A stretch of DNA of 64,000 bases from Asterias rubens (GCF_902459465.1 NW_022985725.1:1-64000), one strand, 5' to 3'; shown: positions 16,982-29,504, numbered from the stretch's first letter. The notes: generated by a model from the sequence alone, not told the origin. A program made the numbers and translations.

Positions 16982-17360
16982 AACAATCAAACGGTTTCAA
17001 AAACCAGAGGTATACTTTCCTTTTAGAATGACCACCATCTTAAGCTGAACTTCGTAAAGAGGCAACGTAAACAACAATTGGAATACAATAATCATGCCGT
17101 TTTGAACATGGCCTTCAACATTGGGGCATTTATAAATAAACATCGGTTGATAAATTATTGATACTCGGTTTTTGTATAGCGCTTGATCACAACCAAACGG
17201 GCGTGTAAATGATCCACACAAAGCGCTCTGTATTAGTATTTTTATTTATTTTTGTATGTTGATCTTTAGTATTGAAGTATAATGAGACCTATTCCTTATA
17301 GCACCATTTTTACAAGGTGCTGTGGTGCAATATGCTTGCGATAGGAGATTATATAAGACT
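16982..17360. other. Unassigned stretch
   Basis: AT-rich sequence between family A copies, with one 74-codon minus-strand ORF that resembles nothing I know. No supported feature. Confidence 0.4.
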
Positions 17361-17744
17361 GAAGGCAGTGGACACTATCGGTAATTAGTCAAAATAATTA
17401 TTATCATAAAACCTTACTTGGGTAACGAGCAATGGGGAGATGTTGATAGTATAAAATGGTGTGAGAATTGGCTCCCTCTGAAATTACGTAGTTTTCGAGA
17501 AAGAAGTAATTTTCCACGAATTTGATTTCGAGACCTCAGATTTAGAATTTGAGGTCATAAAATCAAGCATCCGAATGCACACAACTTCGTGTGACAATTT
17601 TTTTTTTCTTTCATTATTATCTCGCAACTTCGATGACCAATTGAGCTCAAATTTTCACAGGTTTGTTATTTTATGCATATGTTGAGATACACCAAGTGAG
17701 GAGACTGGTCTTAGACAATTACCAATAGTGTCCACTGTCTTTAA
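17361..17744. mobile_element. Family A element
   Basis: GAAGGCAGTGGACACTATCG end to AATAGTGTCCACTGTCTTT end; complete length. Confidence 0.86.
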
Positions 17745-19162
17745 ATAAAGCTTCGCAGTAAAATAATTATTTATCTTTCAGAAAACAAAAACAAAGTACA
17801 CTTACGATAGCAGATCAATGGTGAGCTTGTCCAGATAGTGAAGGCCCTATTCCTTACTGCTAGCAATGGTGTTTCGATGATCAATACGAACGCAGCACTA
17901 ATTGGAGAGTGGACACTTACCGAAACACGTATCCCATCAACATTATAATAATAATAATAATATACAGTCGTGTCTCCTGCCATTCATCTGGTTTCCAAAC
18001 CAGGGACAAGTTCCACAGAGATGCTTAAGCATAAGCCATGCATAATGCTTACCGACGAAGCACGGTTACCAGCCAAAATACCATGTCACATGTGCAAATT
18101 GTGACTGGTGTCCTGTTCCTTTTTTTTTGCTTAGCGGGAGAATTGTTCAGTTGTTATGCGGGTTGATAAATTGAACAATGGTATAAATTAGGTCGTTTAA
18201 CTCCGTTCGTTATTATTTCAAAATTTTACGACGAACGGCAAAATCGACTGGCCTTCTTTAGGCCATATAGACTGCTCATTAATTATGTTGTCTGGTAAAT
18301 TTAATAATAATAATATCGTTCAGCATGACTGCTTCGCCAACGTGCGATATAAAAACCACTAACATGTTTGTAGCGCAAACGTATGCATTATAGAAAAATT
18401 GCCATTATGGTTGTTGTTATAATTATAGATACCGAAGAAAGAATCCAAATTAACGTCACAGCTAGGGTCATATAACTGATGTTATTGTCTTTGTGGAGAA
18501 AGGTGCAATTTATGGGTGTCGATGTGGACGCTATATCGTGTATTTATTTATGTGTTATGTATAGTATATAAATGTGTACCCTTTTTACGAACAAGGTCTG
18601 GGAGGGCACCTTTTTTATGACATTTTTTGTATTGTTTAGTTTTTTATACTCAGTTTGCCTCAGCTTGTTTTGATACTTTTTGTATTGTCCGAATAATTAA
18701 AATAAAATAAATACATAATTGTGGCAACACCCAGTGGTGCTAAATTCCTCGCAGAGCGCATGGGCGTGTCAATTAACCAGTGCGAAGGCTTGCCCGAACC
18801 ATTAAGCTGACAAGACAACTAGCTCTGGTCTGAACAACTCAAATTCCCCCTTTCCTAAAGGAAACCGGTGTCCCAGGAACGTCACCGCAGATTCTGTCGC
18901 CCATTTGGGAAATTATTATCAGAAGTAGTTGGTACATAGTTCACCATTATGGGGGAACCGAATCACCAGGGGTGGGGTTGGGGGCACACAAATCTTAACC
19001 ATGTGTACCAGTGTGGCAGGAGATTCTGTCGATCACACTCGCCCTCTCGTGGTGACGGCATGTACCTCAGGTCATCCCAAGTAACCCACTCCACAAGCAG
19101 GGCACTGGGGGCTGACCCGGGTGAGCCCTGTCAAAGCTATTCGAACAGACCGGGGATGATCC
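17745..19162. other. Gene-free stretch with repeat debris
   Basis: 18000-18125 holds the AAGTTCCACAGAG / ATGTGACATGGTATTTTGG type debris seen again at 50460-50650. 18590-18720 (GAACAAGGTCTGGGAGGGC, later TTGTATTGTCCGAATAA and AATAAAATAAATA) looks like the 3' end of a retroelement. No coding exon recognised. Confidence 0.4.
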
Positions 19163-19344
19163 AAGGAAGCTAAACGAACGCACCCAGATTATTATGGGTG
19201 CGTTCGTTTAGCTTCCCTGGGTCGACCCCGATGTGTGGCGTTTTCCAGGACGAACGTGGGTAATTATCTACACACGTTCGTCCTGGAAAAAAAAACACCG
19301 CCACACACCGGGGTCGACCCGGGGGAGCTAAACGAACGCACCCA
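19163..19344. mobile_element. Family E GC-rich hairpin element
   Basis: Three alternating copies of the end GGAAGCTAAACGAACGCACC, around a core with CCAGGACGAACGTG arms and a GTGTGTGGCG / CGCCACACAC pair. The region 19360-19446 to the right recurs in inverted orientation beside the second copy near 39 kb. Confidence 0.8.
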
Positions 19345-19930
19345 ATGTTAAATGAATGTAGGTCATAGGAGAATGTATACGCCGGCTGGTGGCCGGTCTC
19401 TGGCGTTCTTCACGAGCCTCGAAGTGTGACGTCAGATGTTCAGGCTAATTTCACTGTTCCTGTTTGTAGAGAGTATACACTCCTGATACAATCTCGATAC
19501 CTTAGGAGTCAATGCATCAACCAAATTACGTAGGATACGTATGCGTATATAACAGACCAGCAATCTCAACCTAACAGATAGCGATTTACACATAAGTGAT
19601 AAAAAGCTATTATAAGTTAAGTGTCTTGCTCAAGGATACAGAGTGCATTGATTCTCAACCCGCACTTGTTTGCCTTGGTCTACAAAACAATAGAGAGTTG
19701 GTCACACTAGACTAAGGACAAATCACCCACCTCGTAAATTAATGAATTGTGACATTGGTAGTTTTGAATATTTCAACCAATATTTGTTTGTGATAGGAGA
19801 AAGTGACTCTCATGTTTAGATAAGCCCGAAGCTTCGATGGTGACCTTTACTCGACCTGCACTCAACTGTCTAAGCCAACAAAACCTAAAAAAACAAAAAC
19901 AATGGAAACTTTGAACTTTATTCAGATTGA
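19345..19930. other. Family E flank, then unassigned stretch
   Basis: 19360-19446 (CCGGTCTCTGGCGTT, CACGAGCCTCGAAGTGTGAC) matches 39045-39120 in reverse. The rest shows no exon or repeat that I recognise. Confidence 0.45.
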
Positions 19931-20312
19931 TTTAAAGGCAGTGGAAACTATTGGTATAGTTACTCAAACTAATTATTAGCACAAAACCTTAATATTGGTA
20001 ACGAGTTATGGGGATTGGTTGATAGAATAAAACATTGTGATAAATGGCTCCCTGAAAGGAAGTAGTTTTCGAATAAAAAAAAGTAGTTTTCCACGAATTT
20101 TATTTTCAGACCCCAGGATTAGATTTTGAGGTCCCGAAAGCATCTTAAAGAACACAACTTCGTGTGACAATTTTTTCTGTCACAGTTATCTCACAACTTC
20201 GACGACCAACTGAGCTCAATTTCACAGGTTTGTTATTTGATGCATATGTTGAGATAAACCAAGTGAGAAGACTGGCGTTTGACAATAACCAAAGGTTTTC
20301 CAGTGTCTTTAA
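19931..20312. mobile_element. Family A element, diverged
   Basis: TTAAAGGCAGTGGAAACTAT end, degenerate centre, right end TTTTCCAGTGTCTTTAA. Confidence 0.82.
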
Positions 20313-20885
20313 GTTGGGTTATTCATGTTTGTCTGCAATTACCTTGCAATAAAAAGGCAATCGTCCTGATCCCTGACGTAGACACCCATGCAAATTAGAG
20401 CAAACTGCTACATTTAGCAGTAGTACGGTGCCAAACCGCTCAATCTGCTCCTTGATCTTTTGCTGAGACGTGGTTGTCCTGACAACGCCATGCAACATCA
20501 CGTAAAATCCATGTGACACGAGGTCTGTTTTGGTGCTAAGTAACGAAGCACTAATTTCCCAATATAACCTTTTCCGTTTGTTAACTAAGTCAACACAGTT
20601 TGCGCAACTTAGTCAGTGCATTCTCGCAATTTGACATTTCGAACCACAGGTCGTAACCTCAATACAAACTCTGAAGGAGACATCACAAATATTTCACAGT
20701 ATTTATCGATTTATTGACCTATTTGTTTTTCACATAATGTAAAGAAATCTGTGCCTGACACAACATTCAAAACATCGCCATATTTGTAATAATAATACTA
20801 GTTTTCCATTTTCTTATTATTTTTGCGTAGGTAGGCCCTACTTGAACTAGTACCACCTTTTTATTTGCTGCAATTTGTCTACTTA
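20313..20885. other. Unassigned stretch
   Basis: No repeat family or exon recognised; a 66-codon minus-strand ORF here has no familiar motif. Confidence 0.4.
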
Positions 20886-21040
20886 CTGATAATATTATGC
20901 ATTTACAAAGGTCGTGTGTTCGATTCCCAACCGAGTAATATGCCTGTTATTTTTGTTTCCCACAAAACTCGGGTAAGTTCTGAGTATACAGTGCTAACAC
21001 ACATCGGCGTATACGGGTAAACCAAAATTCATATTCTTTA
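20886..21040 (+). mobile_element. tRNA-derived SINE family F, partial
   Basis: Keeps the B-box-like GTGTTCGATTCCC, then CCGAGTAATATGCCTGT and the family tail GAGTATACAGTGCTAACACA, ending GGGTAAACCAAAA. Full head seen at 38000-38165. Confidence 0.7.
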
Positions 21041-21149
21041 TCCGTGCAAATTAACTTTAACATCTATTTTGAAGGATGTAATACATTTTTTGTTTAACAA
21101 ACCACTAGGAAAATTGCCTTGGTGAGTCGTTTCTTTTTATTTGAACAAA

Positions 21150-21420
21150 GGCAAAATGAATGGACCTGGACCCGAACCAACGACCCCAGGATTATTGTGC
21201 CGACGGTGCCACTTAGAATCCTAGGTTGCATTGTAAGCTTGGGTGTTATGCCAAGCTCCACGCACGGCGGGTAACAATTAAATTAATGGCTTCTGACTGG
21301 CAGCCTTGATATTGACTCAAAGTAAGACCGCCTGTTGAATAGCTCTGTTGGTAGAGCGCCAGTACGTTAATCCGAAGGGAGTTGGTCCAAGTCCAGATCC
21401 AGTGAAACTGTCTTTGTTTA
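21150..21420. mobile_element. Two tRNA-like fragments in opposite orientation
   Basis: On the minus strand 21155-21185 holds GGTTCGGGTCC (B-box-like). On the plus strand 21340-21395 holds AGCTCTGTTGGTAGAGCGCC (A-box-like) and GGTCCAAGTCC (degraded B box). They look like SINE heads facing apart rather than tRNA genes. Confidence 0.5.
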
Positions 21421-22330
21421 AAACTGAAACAACTTAAATAAGTTTGACATGTTATGTTTATTGCATTACAAAATAGCACTTATTGAACTATGTGTGTATT
21501 TTTTTTAGAACTGTTATTACTTATTAAAGTGACAAAGTAATTTACAGTCCTGTTTAAACTTGCGCTTTTAACTGTCAGAGATTAAAGTATTATATTTATT
21601 GTTTCAAAGAAAATAATAGGATCGGGACCAAAAAGTTATACTGCACAGTTATTCTTCCCTAGTCTTTGTGTTCTAATTAGTGTTATATTTAAAGGTAAAT
21701 TAAACTACAGGTATTATTCAATGATAGTCCAGTGTCTTGGCTTACTTTCATAAAATGTGGAAACAATACAGGAATATTTCCATCTAAAACAATTACTTTG
21801 CACCACAAGTCTTATCTCGTTATGCCAAAATGGAGAAAGCACAGGACAGTGAATTTCAACTATTAATAGTAGGTGTTCCCTCCCAAGGCTTGCGTAAGAA
21901 TTGTATGACAAATGATGAAATATATTTACAGTTATTGTAAACTATAGAATTTCAAATAAAACTTCCTCTTAGAAAACCAAAGATGTACCGCACCTTTAAC
22001 ATTCAGTAAGATGCATTTATGATACCCAAGTATATGCTATGGCTGTATGTTATGATGCTTCTGTCCCCAGCACCGCTTGGTCTGTTATTCAACAACGACG
22101 AGATTTACGAAAAGATGCGGCTATCGCGAGGGCGAAGGCTACGGGGATTTGGTTGAGTAGCCCCCACGGTATTTGAACAGTAATTTCAATTATGACGGGC
22201 TTTCCGGGATGTTTTTCCAGAATGTGACAGTTTGCTCTCAAGCTTGTCCTCGTGTCCCTTGCTGAAGAGTTGAAAATATATTTCCCACTGGTATTAATTG
22301 TGAGATCGTCATCATCGACCTAACTCTGCC
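21421..22330. other. Unassigned stretch
   Basis: AT-rich, no supported exon or repeat family. Confidence 0.4.
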
Positions 22331-22339
22331 ATCTTTAGC

Positions 22340-22760
22340 CTGTAGAGAATAGGAAGGCGGTGAAACAGGAGGGGGAAGAAAAAAATGAAAGCAAAATTGT
22401 TTATACTAAAGATAAATAAAGGTGTTATTCGTGGAAGAGTATTTTTTCTTCCCAGTAATAAACCAGAGAAAATGAAAGCACAACAAAAGCTGACTGGGCA
22501 AAATGCTATGACCACTCATAAAAAAAACCACACAATTTATTGTAGTATAGGAAGGTGGTGGGGAAAACGATGAGGAAGGAAAACAATATAATGAAACTAT
22601 TTATAAAATTAAAGATACACAGTGTGTTATTCAGGGAGGGGGGTACATCCCCCACCCCCAGGTACAATAGACAGAATGGGGATGAAATTAACACAGCAGC
22701 ACGTATATAAAATAACAGGAGGAAGCTGACTGGGCCAAAACGCTCTTCATATGCACGGGA
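22340..22760. repeat. Imperfect tandem duplication, ~213-bp unit, 2 units
   Basis: ATAGGAAGG(C/T)GGTG recurs at 22347 and 22549, followed in both by TTTATA..AAAGATA and GTGTTATTC, and AGCTGACTGGGC recurs at 22488 and 22724. ORFs here are repeat translations. Confidence 0.7.
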
Positions 22761-22975
22761 AAACAGAGATAAACATGGGAAACAACAAGGACAAATGATT
22801 TTTCTTAAAGCATACTTAAAGTCCCATTTACTTTGAAATTGTTTAACCAAATGCAAAATTTTGTGCAAATTTTAAAGGAAAGAAAATAGTTCCTTGTTTT
22901 GTTTCGAAAACATTCAACACCATGTTTTAATATTTCTGCCAAAAAAATATTGTTACAAACAGTAGCTATCTGTTT

Positions 22976-23203
22976 ATTTGTTTGTTTGTTTGTTTGTTTG
23001 TTTGTTTGTTTGTTTGTTTGTTTGTTTGTTTGTTTGTTTGTTTGTTTGTTTGTTTGTTTGTTTGTTTGTTTGTTTGTTTGTTTGTTTGTTTGTTTGTTTG
23101 TTTGTTTGTTTGTTTGTTTGTTTGTTTGTTTGTTTGTTTGTTTGTTTGTTTGTTTGTTTGTTTGTTTGTTTGTTTGTTTGTTTGTTTGTTTGTTTGTTTG
23201 TTT
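22976..23203. repeat. (TTTG)n microsatellite, ~57 units
   Basis: Nearly perfect tetranucleotide run of ~228 bp. It yields VCLF or NKQT repeat ORFs in several frames, which are not genes. Confidence 0.98.
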
Positions 23204-24417
23204 ACATTATTGGCTTTTTGTAATTGTCCAACCTCGGTTGGTAACAACTTGGGCTATGACAAATAAAAAGGTCTAAACAATATAATATATACAGAATACT
23301 TTCAGACATGTTTTAATCTACTCGTTACAACAAGGCCCACATGACGTCATCTCATCGTAAATCATCTTTATTTTCCACTCACATATTTTCACGATATTCG
23401 AGACATTCAATACTATATGAATATTTTCCAGTGAATTCATTTTTCTAGGGAGTTGTTTAAGCTCAATCAAATTTTCCAAAAAACAATCCCGTCCCTCGAG
23501 ACAACCAATCAAGTGCCTCAAGAAACGTCTTTCCCTCCTTCTTCTGGGGTTGGTCTGAGAAGGTTTTTAGTTTCATTCCACTGTCTGGAGTCAACAAAGT
23601 GCCGTCTTGGTCATAACCAGCAAAAATAAGCTGGACGAGCGTTCGTGTATAATCAGCACCTTATTCATATTTACTCAAAAAGACTGAGTGGGGATTCACT
23701 GGGGTATAAGGATCAATTACATAGTCCCCTGGTGCCAGAAACAGTCAGCCGATTTTTTTTTTCTTCCTAGGCTGGATAGAAATTCTTATTACCTAATAAA
23801 TAATTCCAAGACGGTCTGACGGTCTCTCTTCCCCTTCCCCCTCCTTGTTTTGACCGCAGTTTTCTTGGTTAGCTTCCACTCAAGAGCGTTTCAAATTTAC
23901 TGGTCAAGAATAGAGTAATTGTCACGGGTGAGGGGCTAGTGTTTTTGCACCAGTATAGTCAATTCAATTTGGACTACCCCGTGGGAGAGCAGGCCAAGAT
24001 TGAATGCTGATACGACAATTTTTCTTTTCCAAACCATCATTTAGTTGATTTAATACCGAGCTTTTCAAGAAAATATGTTGTGAGGTTATGGATTAAATAA
24101 AAATAATTTGTTTTAATTTAACTTTGAAAGGGGTAATTTTATTTTGAAAAGGAGTTCATCACAAAATTTAAACTTACATTGGAGGTGTTTCGTGAGCGAG
24201 AACTAAAAAATGCATCTATAAACATCTTTATCTCAAATTGATCTCCGATTCCTTTACAGGTTAACGAATGAAATGAATAACCCCTTTCCCGCACAAGAAG
24301 AAATAAACAGTAACAATATTTTGTATTTAATGCTTTTATGCTCACTTTTTGAAATCATTGATTTTCAGTTATGTTGTCCTCAAAGGTCATGTTATTTACT
24401 TTATTAATATGTTTTTG
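23204..24417. other. Unassigned stretch
   Basis: No exon or repeat family that I can support. Short ORFs of 67-68 codons on the minus strand lack known motifs. Confidence 0.4.
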
Positions 24418-24418
24418 T

Positions 24419-24795
24419 TAAGGCAGTGGACACTATTGGCAATTACTCAAAATAACTATTAACATAAAACCTTACTTGGTGACGGGGAGAGGTTGATGGT
24501 ATAAAACATTGTGAGAAACGGCTCCCTCTGAAGTGACATAGTTATCAAGAAAGAAGTAATTGTCCACGAATTTGATTTCGAGACCTCAGATTTAGAATTT
24601 GATGTCTCGAAATCAACCATCTAAACGCAAACAACTTCGTGTGACAAGGGTGTTCTTTGTTTCATTATTATCTCGCAACTTCGACGACAAATTGAGCTCA
24701 AATTTCCACAGGTTTGTTATTTTATGCATATGTTGAGTTACAGCAAGTGAGAAGACTGGTCTTTGACAATTACCATTAGCGTCCAGTGTCTTTAA
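24419..24795. mobile_element. Family A element, left of a tandem pair
   Basis: AGGCAGTGGACACTATTGGC end to AGCGTCCAGTGTCTTTAAA end, sharing its last bases with the next copy. Confidence 0.87.
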
Positions 24796-25176
24796 AGGCA
24801 GTGGACACTATTGGTAATTGTCAAAGACTAGCCTACACAGTTGGTGTATCTCAACATACACATAAAATAACAAACCTGTGAAAATTTGAGCTCAATCGGT
24901 CATCGAACTTGCGAGATAATAATGGAAGAGAAAAACCTTTGTCTCGCGAAGTTATGTGCGTTTAGATGGTTGATTTCGAGACCTCAAATTCTAAACTTCA
25001 GGTCTCAAAATCAAATTCGAAGAAAATTAATTCTTTCTCAAAATCTATGTCACTTCAGAGGGAGCCGTTTTTAACAATGTTTTATACCATCAACCTCTCC
25101 CCATTTCTCGTCACCAAGTAAGGTTTTATGCTAATCACTATTTTGAGTAATTACCAGTAGTGTCCACTGCCTTTAA
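24791..25176. mobile_element. Family A element, right of a tandem pair
   Basis: TTTAAAGGCAGTGGACACTA end to AGTGTCCACTGCCTTTAA end, inverted relative to its neighbour in the order of internal modules. Confidence 0.87.
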
Positions 25177-25571
25177 GGAGTACCCCGTGAAAAAAAATCC
25201 CATAATATTCCTTAGGGATATCTAAGTGCTCATTTCGACAGACCATCCTACGATAAAACTCAAGAAGAAAAGAAAGGAAATAATGGTTATTGGACTATGC
25301 CTCACTCACTATATGAGAAAGTGATGAGATACACAACAACTAGCATCACCTGCAATCTTACTTGTCGTACAACAGGACGTTACTTAAGGTATTTATTTAC
25401 TCTACATTTGAATGACTGCATGCCCTGGGTAGTAATGTATGAAATAACCAATGATGGGAGGCTGTTCCAGATCTTAGGAAGGAAAGCCTTTTGTACTGAA
25501 GTGTTTTGTAAAAAAAACATTTGTGTATGCAAATGAACACCCTGAAGCGACTACTTAAAGCCATTATCTAC
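25177..25571. other. Unassigned stretch
   Basis: Between family A and family C copies; no supported feature. Confidence 0.4.
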
Positions 25572-25844
25572 TTAAAGCCATTGGACCCTTTCGGTAAACA
25601 GTATTGTCCAAGTCCCACACTTCATGTATCACAACTTATATATAAAATAACAATCCTGTGGAAATTTAGGCTCAATCAGACATCGGAGTCGGGAGAAAAT
25701 AGCGGGAAAACCCACTCCTGTTTTCGCGCGTTTCGCCGTGTCATGACATGTGTTTATAACAAATCCGTAATTCTCGCTAACGAGAATTTATATTGTTTTA
25801 CCGTTTTTTTTTCTTTCTGTACCGAAAGGGTCCAATGGCTTTAA
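25572..25844. mobile_element. Family C element, internally shortened
   Basis: AAAGCCATTGGACCCTTTCGG end and its complement at 25819-25844; the normal right half (GTAAAGCATTTCAT... segment) is deleted. Confidence 0.82.
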
Positions 25845-26195
25845 AGCCATTATACACTTTCGGTACAGAAAAAAAAGTTCACAGATTTACATATAATTTA
25901 CAGGGTTTACAGAAGGTAATGGTGAAAGACTTCTCTTGAAATATTGTTCCATGAAATGCTTTACTTTTTGAGAAAACATCAAAACAATATCAAGTCTCGA
26001 TAGCGAGAATTACGAATTTATTATAAACACATGTCGTGACACGGCGAAACGCGCGGAAACAAGAGTGGGTTGTCCCGACTCCGATGACCGATTGAGCCTA
26101 AATTTTCACAGGTTTGTTATTTTATATATAAGTTGTGATACACGAAGTGTGGGACTTGGACATTACTGGTTACCGAAAGTTTATAATGGCTTTAA
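25841..26195. mobile_element. Family C element, abutting the previous copy
   Basis: TTTAAAGCCATTATACACTT end to AAGTTTATAATGGCTTTAA end, with the CGTGACACGGCGAAACGCGC module. Inverted relative to the copy on its left. Confidence 0.82.
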
Positions 26196-26735
26196 GGCAA
26201 GTCTGTCCCTAGAAATACCTCTGAAAAATGGCGGTCGCTCATGAACGTACTTGAACTCCTTGGGGTTGTAACACGCTTGTAGTTTCGTTAACTTCCCACA
26301 AAAACAGACAAAGGTTGTCGATACGAAACACACTTTCCACTTATCTGCCGATAGAAAGAAAAAAAAAACATGTCGAAACATCAGCAAATGAAAGGTTAAA
26401 GTAAAATACAATGTAGCTTCTGCAGCCCCCCCCCCCCAAGAAATAAAGTCAAATCAAAGTAAAGTAAGACTCCCGAAAAAGAAGATGTAAACCGGAACTC
26501 GTTACCTAGCAATAGTAAACATAGAAAAATAGTATAATGTTACTTGAACCACCTTTTTAAAATAATAATCAAACAAATTATTAATTGAACGTTTGGGTTA
26601 AACAAACACGACATTACTCAATGACTCCCATATTTTCGAAAGTAACCTTTAAAAACTCTATCACCTTTTGAACTGAAATTTCCACATTATTTGTGCTGTG
26701 AATAAAACAAAAACGAGCGGTTCAAATAACATAAT
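26196..26735. other. Unassigned stretch
   Basis: AT-rich; a 13-bp C run near 26427. No supported feature. Confidence 0.4.
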
Positions 26736-27401
26736 GTATACTTTGTGCCTTTCAATTAATACTTTGAACTAAAGGCCACAAGCAGAGTTGAAAGTTGAAG
26801 GTTTAGGTGTACAAAGGTGTAATGGAGAAAAGTACATAAAATCAAAGTACACAAACAAGGGGTTGACTTTAATTCACATATTCAAATATTAAAATATCCT
26901 GGCAGACCTGTTACTTCTAGAGAGAATGAACGTTTTCATTACATTTTGTGTCAGCGAAGCATAAGAGTTCAAACATGGATCAAATCAAATTCGTGGAAAA
27001 TTACTTCTTTCTCAAAAACAACGTCACTTCAGAGGGAGCTGTTTCTCACAATGTTTTATACTATGAACCTTTCCCCATTACTCGTACTCAAGTAAGGTTT
27101 TATGATAATATTTATTTTGAGCAATGAATAATAGTGTCTACTGCCTTTAATGTATACTTTGTGTATTTAAATTGCTTTGATATAAAGGCCACAAGCCGAG
27201 TTGAAAGTGGGCTGGGCGTAACAAGGGTGTAGTGGAAAAAGTACATAAACTCAAAGTACACAACCGTGCGTCGACTATAATTCACCCGTCTGTACGGTCA
27301 GGTACTAAAACATTCTGGCAGAACTATTACTTCTAGAGAGAATGAACGTTTTCATTACATTTTGTGTCAGCGGAACATTATAGCTCAAACATGGATCAAC
27401 A
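26736..27401. repeat. Direct duplication split by a half family A element
   Basis: 26736-26982 and 27150-27401 are ~85% alike (AAGGCCACAAGC.GAGTTGAAAG, GAGAGAATGAACGTTTTCAT, AAACATGGATCAA). The half A copy at 26983-27150 lies exactly between them. Confidence 0.8.
26983..27150. mobile_element. Half family A element
   Basis: From the central AATCAAATTCGTGG to the right end TAGTGTCTACTGCCTTTAA; left half missing. Confidence 0.82.
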
Positions 27402-27949
27402 GAAGTTCTCAGTCAGATTATTAGAAAAGTAGAAAAGTAGCCTCAAGTTGAAATGCTTCACTCTTCCCACAAACTACCCGTTCTAATCTCAACATCGCTC
27501 AGTGTGATTTTCAGCGACTTTCGCTTCGACCTACTCGTAATCACGGAAGCTTACGGTGTTTAAATCCCCATGGATTGAGTGGGAAGGTGTTGCTAAGGCG
27601 AGGCGATGACCCCCTCCCCCGCCCCTCAAATCGCTGATGAGGGAGTCTCATACCTATGACTTCATTCCTTTCGTTGCTGTTTGTTAAATTATCAAATAAT
27701 TTAGGTTCAAGTCGTAGGATAATGTGCCGTAGGCTAGCTGCCCTAAAAAAAAGGGGAAATGTGTGAAGTTGATTTTTTAATGCGATTCCAACATTACTGG
27801 CTTCTGTTGGAACCGTGGTTTTCAAATGATCTGGCTCAGGGTCTTGCCGTGTCTTTTGAATCTTTATAGAACGTCACAACTTTTGTTTTATAATTGTTCA
27901 GCCTTCCAAAAAGACTCTGCTAAGCTTTGAACTTCTAACTGTTGCGCAT
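27402..27949. other. Unassigned stretch
   Basis: Includes a 94-codon minus-strand ORF at 27541-27825 with no recognised motif; nothing supported. Confidence 0.4.
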
Positions 27950-28279
27950 TTTAAAGCCATAGGACACTTTCGGTACAGAAAAAAGCACCCTCAGATTTAC
28001 AAATAACTTACAGGGTTTACAGAAGGTAATGGTGAAAGACTTCTCTTGAAATATTATTTCATGAAATTCTTTACTTTTTGGAAAAAAGCAACAACATTAA
28101 AACAATATCAATTCTCGATATCGATATTTACGGATTTATTTTAAACACATGTCATGACACAGCGAAACTTGCCGAAACAAGGGAGGGGTTTCCCGTTATT
28201 TTCTCCGACTCCGATGACTGATTGAGCCTAAATTTTCACTTGGACAATATTGTTTACCGAAAGTGTCCAGTGACTTTAA
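27950..28279. mobile_element. Family C element
   Basis: TTTAAAGCCATAGGACACTT end to GAAAGTGTCCAGTGACTTTAA end. Confidence 0.83.
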
Positions 28280-28411
28280 CTTCTCACTTGAAATGAGTTA
28301 CATTGCCTCACAATACAACCGCCCATGGCTTTAAATGGGTGTTATCCACAATGTGAAACATTCCTGTCATTTCTTATTGAATGGAGTCTATTGTAGTTAT
28401 TCAGAACCTTA

Positions 28412-28540
28412 GGCCGTGTCCGAAACGATGACTTCGGCTACAGCTACGTCTAGATCAGCGCGTCTACCAGTGTTGAAGAATAGGCAGACGCGCGCGATCT
28501 AGCCATAGCTGTAGTCGAAGTCGCCGTTTCGGACACGGTC
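28412..28540. mobile_element. TTA-flanked foldback with GGCCGTGTCCGAAACG ends
   Basis: Inverted ends (GGCCGTGTCCGAAACGATGA / CGCCGTTTCGGACACGGTC) with long complementary arms that include TACAGCTA(C/T)G and AGATC.GCGCG. TTA lies directly on both sides, the 3-bp target duplication typical of PIF/Harbinger-type MITEs; family assignment is inference. Confidence 0.75.
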
Positions 28541-28763
28541 TTAGATGCAACTGTTGCACCATTAATGTTATACTTTTCAATTATCATGTACATGTACGAG
28601 GCCTGTTCAGCAGACGTTCCTAGAGAGTATTACTGTAAATAAATAACTTGGTTGGGCAACAAACAACATGCCAGAATTGGGCTCGGTGAAGACGATACAT
28701 GGGCTGTGATGTTAGTGTGCCCTAGGTGGGCTCCTATTAGTAGCAATATACCGTGAGTGCTCT

Positions 28764-29099
28764 CTAAAGTTTAAAATCGTCAATGGGGCCGGGCCGGTTT
28801 ATTTGGGCTATCAGCTCACACTTGCTAATCAGGTTCATGGATGCAATACCAGATAATTCCAATGTCTTCCTCGACCGCCTACTGAATCTCTGGTGAACAG
28901 TCCTTTCATTTCTTTGGAGCATGTATGAAGTACCCTCAATCCAATTATTAAAATACGACGACGAAACCAAATTTGATATCGGTGTCCCATTTTCATAATT
29001 ATATGACTTCTTGATTGGTATCAGATAATAAACCAGAAGCCGATTTTGAATGTTACCACTTAATGATGTCATTACCTGCATTATTTGGGGGAACTGCAA
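28764..29099 (-). other. Unrecognised 111-codon ORF
   Basis: Longest non-repetitive-looking ORF outside the TRPC-like gene. No domain recognised and composition is unremarkable. The segment 28936-29005 recurs at 29612-29680, so it is probably repeat-derived rather than a gene. Confidence 0.25.
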
Positions 29100-29109
29100 T
29101 AGTTATTCA

Positions 29110-29472
29110 ATAAAGGAACGTCACAGAATTCGTAAGAATCAAACATCGTGAAGATCACAGATTTACATACAACTTACACGGTCTAATGATGATGATAAAA
29201 AACATCCCTTGAAATATTTCTGTCTGAAATATCATATTTGATGCGAAATAAATAATCTAACGTTCAGTGAGCGTTTTATTAAAAAAAAATTGGCATCGAT
29301 ACAATGCAAAATTTGTAATCGGTTTTTCACTATTCTCTAGTGACCCAGATGGCCTATCGATCTCAAACATCTACAGGTTTGTCAGTTTACGTAAATGGTG
29401 GATTACATAAAGTGCTTACATTATCAGCAACGGTTTTGTTAGCCAAATCCAATTTTGTAATGTTCCTTTAAT
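29110..29472. mobile_element. Palindromic element with TAAAGGAAC ends
   Basis: TAAAGGAACGTCACAGAATT end and AATTTTGTAATGTTCCTTTA end are inverted. The interior has the CACAGATTTACATACAACTT module related to family C. Confidence 0.65.
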
Positions 29473-29504
29473 AACATTATGGCAGGCAACAACTCTCAAG
29501 AAGC

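Noticed and set aside
22899-23276. ORFs of VCLF and NKQT repeats
   Set aside because: They are simple translation of the (TTTG)n microsatellite.
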